A DNA stretch of 64,000 bases from Meconema thalassinum (lineage: Eukaryota; Arthropoda; Insecta; Orthoptera; Tettigoniidae): the NCBI GenBank assembly GCA_946902985.2, contig OX336388.2:1218586609-1218650608 (forward strand), in the 5' to 3' direction. The translations under genes were made by a program, and so were the position numbers. Under the pieces are notes generated by a model. It had not been told where the DNA came from. It ran no database searches and saw only the letters and a program-made list of their open reading frames with translations. Shown here in pieces: positions 63,971-64,000 of the stretch. Positions within the stretch are counted from its first letter, which is position 1. The number at the start of each line of letters is the position of its first letter.

Positions 63971-64000
63971 CTGATGGTAAACCCGAAATGAGTGTTGTTG

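Overview
The window is eukaryotic and looks like intergenic sequence from a large, transposon-rich insect genome. The evidence is tRNA-derived SINEs, mariner/Tc1, pogo/Tigger, hAT, PIF/Harbinger, Helitron and Ty3/gypsy elements, several non-LTR retrotransposon clades, short introns (79 bp in one gene) and TTAGG-type (CCTAA) stretches. A polyneopteran (cricket, cockroach or stick-insect type) would fit the size and repeat load, but that is a guess. No bacterial genes, CRISPR arrays, rRNA genes or credible free-standing tRNA genes were found.

The layout is a stack of nested insertions, many with target-site duplications (TSDs) readable by eye. 1-6446: an RTE-type reverse transcriptase split by a 5'-truncated CR1/Jockey-like fragment, itself split by a decayed hAT (2360-5407). 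6753-9520: a truncated mariner-like end, tandem repeats, and a non-coding hAT (7967-9473) inside the tRNA-like head of a SINE. 9770-13126: SINE, a Helitron with a tandem duplication (10144-11890), a hammerhead-ribozyme motif (12040-12089) and another SINE. 14272-15232: a PIF/Harbinger element. 15292-21895: a pogo/Tigger element with a spliced transposase and PHD finger; its intron holds a CR1-like LINE that holds a SINE. 22560-26680: an RTE-like LINE split by a 2.3-kb hAT-like element, which contains a hairpin element with 58-bp perfect inverted arms around a second hammerhead motif.

27541-32905 holds the most gene-like foreign unit: a minisatellite, a TATA-box promoter candidate, a spliced leader, then a C2H2 zinc-finger / HNH / protein-primed DNA polymerase B reading frame of the Polinton (or bidnavirus-like) type. 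It is broken by frameshifts, a SINE and an RTE LINE (32906-35770). 36640-38465 is a ~160-bp tandem array. 41031-41980 is an internally deleted mariner-like element.

42461-51134 is a Ty3/gypsy element on the minus strand (4-bp TSD, long LTRs, internally repeated gag, protease, relic of RT). It sits inside a THAP-domain coding sequence, and its 5' LTR carries an unclassified 1.8-kb element with 33-bp terminal inverted repeats (48411-50221). 51345-52420 is a LINE RT fragment. 52600-53622 is an uninterrupted Tc1-family transposase, the only large intact open reading frame. 53920-58460 is an I-clade-like LINE with RNase H. At the right edge, a hAT with spliced transposase (59741-63970) interrupts a two-exon, cysteine-rich CXC-like gene on the minus strand (59357-64000).

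Almost all coding sequence serves transposition. Host-like candidates are only the CXC-type gene and the disrupted THAP exon, and either could itself derive from a transposon. All family calls are by eye from motifs; no database search was run.
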